Part shown: positions 55,604-63,584 of the stretch, one piece after another
Layout of the letters: each line of letters opens with the position of its first letter
How positions within the stretch are numbered: the stretch's first letter is position 1
The notes under the pieces: model-generated
Database searches by the model: none
Told to the model about the DNA's origin: nothing
Seen by the model: the letters and a program-made list of their open reading frames with translations, nothing else
Made by a program: the position numbers and the translations under genes
Source of the DNA: Jannaschia formosa
GTDB taxonomy: Bacteria; Pseudomonadota; Alphaproteobacteria; Rhodobacterales; Rhodobacteraceae
DNA length: 64,000 nucleotides
NCBI RefSeq assembly: GCF_003340555.1
Contig: NZ_QPLJ01000002.1
Location: forward strand, 124,001 to 188,000
Direction: 5' to 3'

Positions 55604-56605
55604 ATGGCCCGCCGCACGCTGGACAGCTTCGGCCTCGACCGATGGCTTCTGGGCCTCGCCTTCCTGGCGGGGATGCTGGGAGTGGTCGCCTTCAAGCTGT
55701 CGGAGCTGCCGCAATGGATCCCGGCGGTCTTTGCGGCGGCGGTGATCGTGGTCTACGCGGCGCTGACCTGGGCGCTCCGCTCCGCCCGGCTGGAGCCGGA
55801 GCAGATCGGCGACAACGCCTATTACCTGGGCTTCGTCCTGACCCTCTGTTCGCTGGCCTACACGCTCTGGGCGCTGGGCGAGGTCGAGGCGGAGGCGGCC
55901 TTCATCGCCGAGGTCGTGTCGGGCTTCGGCGTGGCGCTGACCTCGACCGTGGTCGGCGTGGCGGTGCGGGTCTTCCTGATGCAGTTCCGGCTCGACCTCG
56001 TCGCGCGGGAGCGCGAGGCGCAGATGGCGCTGGGCGAGGCGATGTCGGCCTTCCGCACCGAACTGGCCGAGGTGATCCGCGGCACGCGCTACATGGGCGT
56101 GGAGATCCGCCAGACGCTGGCGCAGCACCACAGGGAACTGGCCGAGCAGGACGAGGCCCGGACCCGCGAGGCGACGGAGCGGATGATGGCCGCCTTCGAG
56201 GACGCCATGACCCGTTTCGCGGACCGCGCGGGGACGCTGGACCGGACGCTGGCCGAGCGGGCCGAGGCCACGGTAGCTGAGGCGGCGGGGCGGCTGGCCG
56301 GGCTGTCCGACCGCCATGCGGGCGGGGCTGAGGCGCGGGTCGCGGCGCTGGAAGACCGGCTGGACGATGCCGCGATCCGGTCCGTCACGGCGGCCGAGGC
56401 GCGGCTGGAGGCGACCCTGGCGCGCTTCGAGGCGGCGGCGAACCGGGCCTCGGCGGCGCTCGGGGCGTCGACGCAGGGGATCGGGCAGGCGGCCCTGGCG
56501 GAACTCCGCGCCCACCGCGCCGAGATCCGGGCCGAGATCCGCGCGGCGCTGACGCTTGCCCGCGCGGCGAACGACGCGCCGGTGAAGAAGGCCGACGACC
56601 GATGA
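55604..56605 (+). CDS. MotA/ExbB/ZorA-like channel protein with coiled-coil tail (motor-like operon, gene 3)
   Basis: The 333-residue protein has four membrane helices (about 13-33, 37-58, 72-92, 103-130) and then about 200 residues of charged coiled coil (RTREATERMMAAFEDAMTRF and onwards). The last two helices fit the MotA/TolQ/ExbB pattern: LGFVLTLCSLAYTL and VVSGFGVALTSTVVGVAVRV with the conserved small and hydroxyl residues of the ion path. A long cytoplasmic tail is a feature of ZorA rather than ExbB/TolQ. It overlaps gene 4 by four bases. Confidence 0.75.
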   Translation: MARRTLDSFGLDRWLLGLAFLAGMLGVVAFKLSELPQWIPAVFAAAVIVVYAALTWALRSARLEPEQIGDNAYYLGFVLTLCSLAYTLWALGEVEAEAAFIAEVVSGFGVALTSTVVGVAVRVFLMQFRLDLVAREREAQMALGEAMSAFRTELAEVIRGTRYMGVEIRQTLAQHHRELAEQDEARTREATERMMAAFEDAMTRFADRAGTLDRTLAERAEATVAEAAGRLAGLSDRHAGGAEARVAALEDRLDDAAIRSVTAAEARLEATLARFEAAANRASAALGASTQGIGQAALAELRAHRAEIRAEIRAALTLARAANDAPVKKADDR

Positions 56606-57813
56606 GGCGCGAGGGGATGGACCGCGCGCGCGGCTACCGGCGCGGCACCGTGATGGGGTTGACCGTCGCCGAGGCCTTCATGCTGATCGCCTTCGTGCTG
56701 CTGATGCTGCTGGGCGTCTGGATGGCCTCCGCCCGGGAGAGGATCACCGAGCTGGAGGAGCGGGTGCGCGCCGCCGAGCCCTTTGCCCTCGCCTTCACCG
56801 AGGAGCAGCGTGCCGCCGCGCTGGCCCATCGCGACGAGCTGACGCTGATCGGCAACGACATCGCCAAGCTCGAGGCGTTCCGCACGCTGGCCGAGCAGGG
56901 CGCCTCGCCCACCGAGGCGGCGCTGGCGCTGGAGCTGCTGCCGGTGCTGGAGGACGGGCTGACCCCAGAGGAGGCGGTCGCGCGCGTGCGCCTGCTGGAC
57001 GCGGAGGCGCTGCGCGACCTTGCCCAGGCCGCCGCGCTGCGCGACCCGGAGGCGCAGGCGGCGCTGGTGGAGCTCGCCCGGATGGAGGAAGTCCCGCGCC
57101 TGGCCGAGCTTCTGGAGGACGGCGCGCTGGAAGGCGAGTTGGCCAAGCTCGCCGCCTTCGAGGAGCTACTGGAGGAAGGGTCCGAGGCGGCGGGTGCGCT
57201 CGACGACCTGACCGCTTATCGCGAGACCGGGCTCGCCCCCGAGGAGGTGGCGGCGCTGGCCGCGCAGATGAACGACGTCGCGCAGGCGCAGCTTGCCGCC
57301 GCTGCCAGCCGCGACCGGATCGCCACCGCGCTGGAGGCCGAGGCTGGCGCGGTCGTGGCCGGCCTGGGCGGCGAGGTTCGGCCGGACGGGTCCATCGTCT
57401 TCAGCGACCGCCTGCTGTTCGACGCGGGCAGCGCGCGGCTGCGGCCGGAGTTCGACTCGGCGCTGGGCCGGCTCTGCCGCCCCTGGATCGAGACGCTCTA
57501 CGAGAACCGCGATGCGCTTTCGGCGGTGCGGATCGAAGGTCATGCCTCGTCGGAATGGATCTCGCTTCCGCCGCGCGCGGCCTTCGAGCGCAATCTCGAC
57601 CTGAGCCAGGCCCGCGCCGCCGCCGTCTTCAAGCGCTGCCTCGCGCTCGCGGGGCAGGACGCGGTGGCCGACTGGGCGCGCACGCGGATGAGCGCTGTCG
57701 GTTTCTCCTCGTCGCGGCCGATCCTGGACGAAGGGGGCGCCGAGGACGCCGTCGCCTCGCGCCGCGTCGTCTTCGCCATCGACACCGAAGCGCCTGCAGG
57801 GGCGGCCGAGTAG
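56602..57813 (+). CDS. MotB/ZorB-like protein with OmpA peptidoglycan-binding domain (motor-like operon, gene 4)
   Basis: The 403-residue protein has a basic N-terminus, a single helix (about 19-43: TVAEAFMLIAFVLLMLLGVW), a long helical periplasmic region, and an OmpA-like domain from about 260: SDRLLFDAGSARLRPEFDSAL, VRIEGHASSEW, then RNLDLSQARAAAVF and RRVVFAID. This is the MotB/ZorB architecture. The helix lacks the mid-membrane Asp of MotB, but E23 at its start aligns with the ExbD proton-carrying Asp. It is the last gene of the operon. Confidence 0.8.
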   Translation: MRREGMDRARGYRRGTVMGLTVAEAFMLIAFVLLMLLGVWMASARERITELEERVRAAEPFALAFTEEQRAAALAHRDELTLIGNDIAKLEAFRTLAEQGASPTEAALALELLPVLEDGLTPEEAVARVRLLDAEALRDLAQAAALRDPEAQAALVELARMEEVPRLAELLEDGALEGELAKLAAFEELLEEGSEAAGALDDLTAYRETGLAPEEVAALAAQMNDVAQAQLAAAASRDRIATALEAEAGAVVAGLGGEVRPDGSIVFSDRLLFDAGSARLRPEFDSALGRLCRPWIETLYENRDALSAVRIEGHASSEWISLPPRAAFERNLDLSQARAAAVFKRCLALAGQDAVADWARTRMSAVGFSSSRPILDEGGAEDAVASRRVVFAIDTEAPAGAAE

Positions 57814-57824
57814 CGGCGTCCGCC

Positions 57825-57850
57825 CTGCGGATTATTCGGGGCCAGGAGAC
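57825..57850 (+). repeat. Degenerate dispersed element, copy E
   Basis: CCTGCGGATTATTCGGGGCCAGGAGA resembles the conserved tail GGAGTATTTNNGGCCACAGGA of copies A and B, without the opening hairpin. It lies just past the last gene of the motor-like operon. Confidence 0.35.
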
Positions 57851-57896
57851 GCAGGGCGCGCCCGAGAACACGCCGATCACCGCGAATCTCCGCTCG

Positions 57897-58415
57897 TCAG
57901 CCTTGCGTCGAGGCGACCGGATCCCCCGCGACCCAGTCCGCGAGGCGCGCGGCATCGGGCTCCAGCGCGACCGCCAGGCCGCCGGTGAAATCCAGCAGGG
58001 CCTGCAAGTTCAGAGGGTTGACGCCGACCAGCACGTCGGCCCCGGCATCCAGCGCCTCGGCGATCAGCGGGCGGAAGCCGCGGCCCGCTGCTTCCTGCTT
58101 GCCGAACTTGTTGACGATCAGAAGGTCGGCACCGCGCTTCAGGTGCATCTCCGTCACGGATACCGCGCGCTCCAGCCCCTCGGCGTCCAGCCGGCAGCCC
58201 CGCGCCTCGCGACCTAGCGACTGGCTGATGCGAATCACTGGTCCGTCGGGCAGCACCACCGCGTCCATGTCGCAGCGCGCGCAGCCGGGGCGGTCGGAAT
58301 TGACCTGCACGATCCCCGCGACGCGCCGTCCCGACGCGATCGCGCGCCGTGCCGTGTCGTGGAGCAGCGGGTCGAGTTCGCCGCGCCCGCGGGTCATCGT
58401 GTAGGCCAGTCTCAT
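57897..58415 (-). CDS. DUF2478 protein (putative NTP-binding, molybdate-linked family)
   Basis: The 172-residue protein matches DUF2478: LAYTMTRGRGELDPLLHDTA near the start, RVAGIVQVNSDRPGCARCDMD, ISQSLGREARGCRLDAEGLERA and DLLIVNKFGKQEAAGRGFRP. The family resembles nucleotide-binding P-loop proteins without the P-loop and is often encoded beside molybdate transporters. Here the neighbours are pxpBCA, so the context gives no support for a molybdenum role. It converges with the motor-like operon. Confidence 0.8.
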   Translation of the reverse strand: MRLAYTMTRGRGELDPLLHDTARRAIASGRRVAGIVQVNSDRPGCARCDMDAVVLPDGPVIRISQSLGREARGCRLDAEGLERAVSVTEMHLKRGADLLIVNKFGKQEAAGRGFRPLIAEALDAGADVLVGVNPLNLQALLDFTGGLAVALEPDAARLADWVAGDPVASTQG

Positions 58416-58489
58416 GGCGTCAGCGTTCCCATGGCCGGGGTCGCCTGACAAGGCTTGACGCTCCGGCGCCCCGGCTCCACCCATGTCCC

Positions 58490-59218
58490 ATGACCGAAGG
58501 CTTCCCGCTGATCGAGCCGCTGGGGACGGAGGCGCTGCTCGTGCGCTTCGCAGACCGGCTGGACGACGCCGCGAACCGGGCCTGCACGGCCTTCCGTGCG
58601 GCGCTGGAGGCGCGGGGGCTGCCGGGCATGGCCGAGACCGCGTCGTCTCTCGGATCGGTGCTGGTGCGCGTCGAGGGCTCGCCGGACGCGCTGCGCGGCG
58701 CGCTGGAGGACCTGCTGGGCGAGGCGGACTGGGCGGCCGTGCCGCCGCCGCCGCACAAGCTCTGGCAGATCCCGTGCAGCTATGGGGGCGCGGACGGCCC
58801 GCAGCTGGACGAGACCGCGGGGATGGCGGGGCTGAGCCCGGCGCAGGCCGTCGAGGCCCTGTCGGAGGCGCGGGTGCGCGTGCTCGCGCTCGGCTTCGCG
58901 CCCGGGATGCCCTATCTCGGCATCCTGCCCGAATGCTGGAACCTGCCGCGCCAGACCGGGCTGACGCCGAAGGTGCCCGAGGGGGCGCTTGTGCTGGCGG
59001 TGCGGCAGTTCGTGCTGTTCGGCACCGAGGCGCCGACCGGCTGGCGCCAGGTCGGACGGACGCTGTTTGGCTGTCTGGAGGTCTCCCGCCCTGCGCCCAT
59101 CGCGCTGACGCCCGGGGACGAGGTCCGCTTCGTCCCGGTCTCGCCCGAGGCCCTGCGCGAGGGCGCCGCCGCCGATCCTCACCGCCATGGCGGGGCGCGG
59201 TGGGAGGAAGTTTCGTGA
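58490..59218 (+). CDS. pxpB: 5-oxoprolinase subunit PxpB (KipI-like)
   Basis: The 242-residue protein carries the KipI/PxpB signatures PCSYGG, DLxxA-type helix (GLSPAQAVEALSEA), VRVLALGFAPGMPYLGILP and GALVLAVRQFVLFGTEAPTGW. With PxpC and PxpA it forms the ATP-dependent prokaryotic 5-oxoprolinase, which opens 5-oxo-L-proline to glutamate. The ATG at 58490 is the start that matches the family. It overlaps pxpC by four bases (GTGA). Confidence 0.93.
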   Translation: MTEGFPLIEPLGTEALLVRFADRLDDAANRACTAFRAALEARGLPGMAETASSLGSVLVRVEGSPDALRGALEDLLGEADWAAVPPPPHKLWQIPCSYGGADGPQLDETAGMAGLSPAQAVEALSEARVRVLALGFAPGMPYLGILPECWNLPRQTGLTPKVPEGALVLAVRQFVLFGTEAPTGWRQVGRTLFGCLEVSRPAPIALTPGDEVRFVPVSPEALREGAAADPHRHGGARWEEVS

Positions 59219-60204
59219 GCGGCGCGCTGGAGATCCTTTCCTGCGGGCCGCTGGTGACGGTGCAGGACGACGGCCGGCCCGGTTGGCTGGCGCAGGGCCT
59301 CGCCCGCGGCGGGGCCGCCGACAGGCGCGCCCGCGCCGAGGCGGCGGCGCTGCTGGGCGGCGATCCTGGCGCCGGGATCGAGAGCCCGGGCAGCCCGCTG
59401 CGCCTGCGTCTGCACGCCGAGGCGACGCTGGCCTTCACCGGGGCCGAAATGCGCGTCGAGGCCGAGGGACGCGCCGTCCCGTGGCACGCGTCGCTGTCCT
59501 TTCCCGCCGGGACGGTGCTGGACCTGCGGCCGACGGCGAAGGGCAGCTACGCCTACATCCATGTCGCGGGCGGCCTGCGCACCGCGCCGGTGCTCGGCGC
59601 CCGCGCGGCGCATCTGATCGCAGGGCTCGGTCGGGCGCTGGCCGCGGGCGACACGCTCCCCTTCGAGCCGTCGCGCCACGCCGCGCGGCGCCTGAGCCGG
59701 CGCCCAGACGGGTTCGACGGCGGAACGCTGCGCGTCGTGCCCACACCGCAGACCCGGCTCTTCCCCGATGAGGAACTCGCGCGCTTCGCCGAGACGGTCT
59801 TCACGCGCGACCCGCGCGGCAACCGGCAGGGCGTCCGGTTGGCCTCGGAGGGGGCGGGATTCCAGACCGAGGGGCAGCTCAGCCTGCTGTCGGATTTCGT
59901 CCTGCCCGGGGACCTGCAGATGACCGGCGACGGGACGCCCTACATCCTCGGCCCCGAATGCCAGACGACCGGCGGCTATCCCCGCATCGCGAGCGTCATT
60001 CCCGCCGACCTGCCGCGCGCGATGCAGGCGCCGCCGGGGGCCCGGGTCCGCTTCGAGTTCGTCACCGTCGAGGAGGCGCGTGCCGCGCCGCCGGACAGGC
60101 CGCAGACCGAGCCGCTGACCCGCGCGCCCGGCGACGATCCCGATCTGCTGACGCGGCAGCTGATCGGGGGGGTGATCTCGGCCCGCGTGGAGGAGCCGCA
60201 ATGA
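59215..60204 (+). CDS. pxpC: 5-oxoprolinase subunit PxpC (KipA/biotin-dependent carboxyltransferase-like)
   Basis: The 329-residue protein matches PxpC/KipA: LVTVQDDGRPGWLAQGLARGGAAD, SYAYIHVAGGLRTAPVLGA, NRQGVRLASEG, and the diagnostic LGPECQTTGGYPRIASV. It starts at GTG 59215, overlapping pxpB, and ends with its stop overlapping pxpA (ATGA). These couplings show that the three subunits are produced together. Confidence 0.93.
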   Translation: MSGALEILSCGPLVTVQDDGRPGWLAQGLARGGAADRRARAEAAALLGGDPGAGIESPGSPLRLRLHAEATLAFTGAEMRVEAEGRAVPWHASLSFPAGTVLDLRPTAKGSYAYIHVAGGLRTAPVLGARAAHLIAGLGRALAAGDTLPFEPSRHAARRLSRRPDGFDGGTLRVVPTPQTRLFPDEELARFAETVFTRDPRGNRQGVRLASEGAGFQTEGQLSLLSDFVLPGDLQMTGDGTPYILGPECQTTGGYPRIASVIPADLPRAMQAPPGARVRFEFVTVEEARAAPPDRPQTEPLTRAPGDDPDLLTRQLIGGVISARVEEPQ

Positions 60205-60965
60205 AGGTCGATCTGAACGCCGACATGGGCGAGGGCTTCGGCGACTGGCCGATGGGCGACGACGCCACCCTGCTGGAGCTGGTGACCTCGGCCAACGTCG
60301 CCTGCGGCGCCCATGCGGGCGACTGGGACGTGATGGCCCGGACGATGGCGCAGGCCCGCGACCGGGGCGTGGGCATCGGCGCGCATCCGGGCTTTCCGGA
60401 CCTGCAGGGCTTCGGCCGGCGGCGGATGGAGATGCCGGCCGGGAGCCTCGCCAACCTGATCGTCTGGCAGTTCGGCGCCGCCCGCGGGATGGCGACGGCG
60501 CTCGGCACTCAGGTCCGGCACTTCAAGCTGCACGGCGCCCTGTCGAACATGACCTGCGAGAACGAGGCAATGGCCCGCACTGCCTACGAGGCGGCGCTGC
60601 GGGTCGATCCCGGCGTGATCCTGCTGGTCCTCGCGGGAACGGTGCAGGAGAAGGTCGCCCGCGACCTCGGCGCCCGCTGGGCCGGAGAGATTTTCGCCGA
60701 CCGGGCCTACGAGGACGACGCCACGCTGGTCAGGCGTGGCACGCCCGGCGCCATGATCCACGACCCGGAGGAGGCGGCGGCGCGCATGGTCCGCTTCGTC
60801 AGGGACGGGGCGATCCACGTCCGTTCCGGCAAAGCGATCCCGGCAGCCTGCGATTCGATCTGCCTGCATGGCGACGGGCCCGAGGCGGTGGCCATTGCCC
60901 GCGCCGTGCGCGCCGCGCTGGAGGCGGAGGGCGTGACGCTCGCCCCGATGGAGGGACGGTCCTAG
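60201..60965 (+). CDS. pxpA: 5-oxoprolinase subunit PxpA (LamB/YcsF family)
   Basis: The 254-residue subunit begins with the hallmark KVDLNADMGEGFGDW and contains TSANVACGAHAGDWDVM, IGAHPGFPDLQGFGRR, VRHFKLHGALSNM and FADRAYEDDATLVRRG. It completes the pxpBCA operon. A minus-strand frame that ends across its stop codon is not supported as a gene. Confidence 0.95.
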   Translation: MKVDLNADMGEGFGDWPMGDDATLLELVTSANVACGAHAGDWDVMARTMAQARDRGVGIGAHPGFPDLQGFGRRRMEMPAGSLANLIVWQFGAARGMATALGTQVRHFKLHGALSNMTCENEAMARTAYEAALRVDPGVILLVLAGTVQEKVARDLGARWAGEIFADRAYEDDATLVRRGTPGAMIHDPEEAAARMVRFVRDGAIHVRSGKAIPAACDSICLHGDGPEAVAIARAVRAALEAEGVTLAPMEGRS

Positions 60966-61093
60966 GTCGTCGCGACTTCCTCGGCGAGCGCCGCCACCGT
61001 CAGCCCGCAGGAGAAGAGCGCAGCCAGCCTGGCCTGCCCCGACGCAGCCAGCCAGGAATGTCTGCGCAAGACGAGTTTCGGCGCTGCGCCTAG

Positions 61094-61433
61094 CTCCCGA
61101 CGAAGATCTTTCAGATCGACATCCCGGAGCCCAAGGCGCTCAACGACAAGCTCCGGAAGGCGATCTATGCCGAGCGGGACCGGGACCGGAAGGGCATTTC
61201 CCGGTCGAACCTGCCGCAACTCGGCGGCTGGCACAGCCACAACAATCTGCACAAGAACGAGGAGTACAAGGATCTCGTCGCCCATGTGAACACGGCGGGC
61301 GAGAAGATCACAGAGGATCTCGGATATTCGACCGACCACGCGCTCCGGATCGGGACGATGTGGTCGATCGTCAACCCGCCCGGCAGCGCCAACCGCGCCC
61401 ACGTTCACCCGTCCTGTCTGCTGTCGGGGGTCC
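61094..61433 (+). pseudogene. Broken TIGR02466-like (putative 2OG-Fe(II) oxygenase) gene
   Basis: After a TAG at 61091 the frame reads LPTKIFQIDIPEPKALNDKL, then GGWHSHNNLHKNEEY, WSIVNPPGSANRAHVHPSCL and LLSGV. This matches the TIGR02466 family, whose HxH-type motif lies in the NPPG...HxHP region. The true N-terminus is missing and the C-terminus is replaced at about 61434 by transposase sequence in the same frame. The distal metal ligand is therefore lost. Confidence 0.6.
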
Positions 61434-61777
61434 GGGGAGACGCGCCCCACGGGCATTGGCGCACGCAGGCTTTCGTCGCCGCACTGCGCCAGGATGCGCT
61501 GAGCGCGCCCTGCGTCTTCGATGGACCGATCAGCGCGCAGGCCTTCCTCGCCTAGGTCGAGCGCTTGCTCGTCTCAACGCTTCGGCCCGGCGACGTGGTC
61601 GTGCTCGACAACCTCAGCTCCCATAAGGGCGCCGCCGTGCGGCCGGCCGTCGAGACCGCAGGAGCGCGGCTGTGGTTCCTGCCCCACTACAGTCCCGACC
61701 TGAACCCCCTCGAATATGCCTTCGCATAGGTGAAGCATTGGCTGCGCCATGCTCAGGCTAGGACCGCTGAGGATCTA

Positions 61778-62675
61778 GAGCGCCTAACAGAACCGCCTGA
61801 TCTGGTTCATGCAAACGATGGCCGTGGCGAGTTTGGTGAGAGCCGTATGGATGTCGGATCGGCGCTCGTAGCGGGTGGCGAGCCTTCGGAACTGGTCGAT
61901 CCATGCGAAGGTGCGCTCGACCAGCCAGCGGTGGCGGCCGAGCTTGGCCGATGTGTCGACGCCACGGCGCGCGATGCGCGGGGCGATCGAACGGGCGCGG
62001 CATTCCCGGCGGCACCGGCGATGGTCGCAGGCCTTGTCCATTGCCCGGCAGGGCATCGCGCAGCGATGTCCCGAGAGGGGGCATGGAGCTTTCCGGGCCG
62101 CTTGCGCGGGCGGCCCCGCTTGCCCGACCGCACCCTCGGCACGGCGTCCAAGGTGGGGGCGAGCGCCATGCTGTCATGGCGGTTCGCGCCCGTGATCGTC
62201 AGGCCGAGCGGGGTGCCGCGTGCGTCGGTGACCGCGTGGCGCTTCGTGCCCGGCTTGCCCCCTGTCGGTCGGGTTCGACCTCGTCGCGGCGCCCCCCTTT
62301 TGGCGGCGATGGACTGGCTGTCGAGCGCAGCCCGGATCCAGTCCAGCTCGCCCGCCCGATCAAGGCGCTCCAGCAGCGTCCGGTGCAACCGATCCCAGAC
62401 CCCAGCCTGCTGCCAGTCCCGCAGCCGTCGCCAACAGGTCATGCCCGAGCACCCGAACACCTCCCGCGGCAGCATCTCCCACGCCATGCCGGTCCGCAGC
62501 ACGAACACGATCCCCCGTAGCGCGGCGCGATCCGGCACCCTCGGTCTACCACCCTTCGGCCTCGCTGGCTCCTCGGGCAGCAACGGCTCCACAGCCGCCC
62601 ACATCTCGTCGCTCACAAGTTCATGTCTCATGGAGACCGAATCCGCGAGACGATGATCGGTTTCGTTAGGCGCTC
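61778..62675 (-). mobile_element. IS5-family (IS427-like) insertion sequence, 898 bp
   Basis: The element is bounded by 18-base terminal repeats GAGCGCCTAACAGAACCG (61778-61795) and the inverse GAGCGCCTAACGAAACCG (62658-62675), which match at 16 of 18 positions. It contains one transposase gene reading leftward, whose stop codon lies inside the left repeat. Flanking CTA on the left and TTA on the right do not form a perfect target duplication. It is inserted in the IS630 remnant. Confidence 0.85.
61784..62631 (-). pseudogene. IS5-family transposase, disrupted by a 41-base insertion
   Basis: From ATG 62631 the frame has the DUF4096-type N-terminus RHELVSDEMWAAVEPLLPEE, GMTCWRRLRDWQQAGVWDRL, DSQSIAAKRGAPRRG and TKRHAVTDARGTPL, up to GRPRKRPGKLHA. 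The expected continuation DKACDHRRCRREC...LGRHRWLVERTFAWIDQFRR and the end MNQIRRFC is found only in another frame. The 41 bases at 62039-62079 separate them and are not a multiple of three. The transposase is therefore probably inactive. Confidence 0.75.
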
Positions 62676-62777
62676 TTACTCCGCACCGTCGCCACCATCA
62701 TCGACCGCTTCCCGCCAGACGAATGCCGAAACTACGTCGACAACGTCGGGTACTGATCAATGCTGACGTGACATGCT

Positions 62778-63584
62778 TTAGCGCAGTCGCGGGGGCGCGT
62801 CCGGATCGCGGGTGGGCCTGGATTTTTCCTGTTCCGGCAGGTCGATACGCAGCCCGTGGCGGGCGAGGGCGGCGGCGACGGGGTGGGCGGCGCGCAGGAA
62901 GGCGACGTCGAGCTGGCCGGCTTCGAGCCCCGAGAAGATCAGCGCCTCGGAGACGGCGCGGGCGAGGTCGTCTTCGGCGCCGGGCACCGCGTCGATGAAG
63001 GCCAGAACGTGCCCGCGGGAGCCGTCGTCGAAGATCGCCCGGGCCAGGTAGCCGGTCCGCGCGAGGCCGGCCGCGAGCGGCAGCTTGGCGTCGAGCGCCG
63101 TCAGCAGCGCGTCGGGCAGGGCGCCGGGCGGGGCGATCTCCTTCAGGGCGCGCTCGGCCACCGCGGGGGCGGTGCCGGTCATCTCGGCCAGCCAGGAGAT
63201 CGCTTGGGGATCAATCATTTGGGCCGAGGGCGCGTCCTCCAGGTTGAGGCCCAGCCCCAGCCCCTCGGCGGCCAGCAGCGCGGCGAGGCGCCGTCCCGAA
63301 AGCGTCGCGGTGGGGGCGCCGCCGGCGAAGGACTCCAGCCGTTCGGGCAGGTCGAAGGCGAGGGCGTAGCGCGTGCCGTCGACGTCGAAGAGGCGCGGGG
63401 AGACGGTCTCTCCCTCGGCGGCGTCGAGCAGGAGGTGGAGCTCGGCTTCGGCCAGACGGCCGAGAAAGGCGAGGCGGTCGGCGTCGGCGCCGGTCTCCTC
63501 GGCGCGGAGATGGGCGGTGTCGAGGGGGGTCAAACCCATGGGTGATCCGTGGGTGATCTGCGGGTGATCCGCGTCGGACGTCAT
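62778..63584 (-). CDS. SseB family protein
   Basis: The 268-residue protein has an SseB N-terminal domain (LAFLGRLAEAELHLLLDA, FDVDGTRYALAFDLPERLESF, LSGRRLAALLAAEGLGLGLN) and a helical C-terminal region (DLARAVSEALIFSGLEAGQL). SseB-type proteins are cytosolic and of unclear function. The start is uncertain: ATG 63584 overlaps the upstream stop (ATGA), but the first 15 codons lie on a tandem 11-mer repeat, and ATG 63539 (MGLTPLDTAHL) is an equally good start. It ends 22 bases past the IS630 remnant. Confidence 0.75.
   Translation of the reverse strand: MTSDADHPQITHGSPMGLTPLDTAHLRAEETGADADRLAFLGRLAEAELHLLLDAAEGETVSPRLFDVDGTRYALAFDLPERLESFAGGAPTATLSGRRLAALLAAEGLGLGLNLEDAPSAQMIDPQAISWLAEMTGTAPAVAERALKEIAPPGALPDALLTALDAKLPLAAGLARTGYLARAIFDDGSRGHVLAFIDAVPGAEDDLARAVSEALIFSGLEAGQLDVAFLRAAHPVAAALARHGLRIDLPEQEKSRPTRDPDAPPRLR
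63540..63572. repeat. Three tandem 11-mers GGGTGATCYGN
   Basis: GGGTGATCCGT, GGGTGATCTGC and GGGTGATCCGC follow each other without gaps at the 5' end of the SseB-like gene. Two related copies occur at 28759-28780. Read from the minus strand they encode D/HPQITHGSP-like residues if the upstream start is used. Confidence 0.7.

Larger units (their letters stand above)
61434..62756 (+). pseudogene. IS630-family transposase remnant, split by an IS5-family element
   Basis: Two pieces belong together: 61434-61777 and 62676-62756. The first reads GDAPHGHWRTQAFVAALRQD, VFDGPISAQAFLA, GDVVVLDNLSSHKGAAVRPA and FLPHYSPDLNPLEYAFA, i.e. the DDE region of IS630. The second gives LLRTVATIIDRFPPDECRNY and ends at 62754-62756. 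Premature TAG codons at 61553 and 61727 and the missing N-terminal half show that it was dead before or independently of the IS5 insertion. Confidence 0.8.

Noticed and set aside
53406-57813. Calling this a Zorya defence system outright
   Set aside because: ZorA/ZorB-like parts are present, but no ZorC, ZorD or ZorE gene (helicase or nuclease) is adjacent and no other defence gene is seen, so only the motor similarity is claimed.
60962-61456. Minus-strand frame ending at the pxpA stop, with a tail reading AALFSCGLTVAALAEEV
   Set aside because: No start or domain could be supported, and beyond about 61,090 it is antisense to the oxygenase-like remnant. The C-terminal 35 codons might be a gene scrap, but evidence is too thin.
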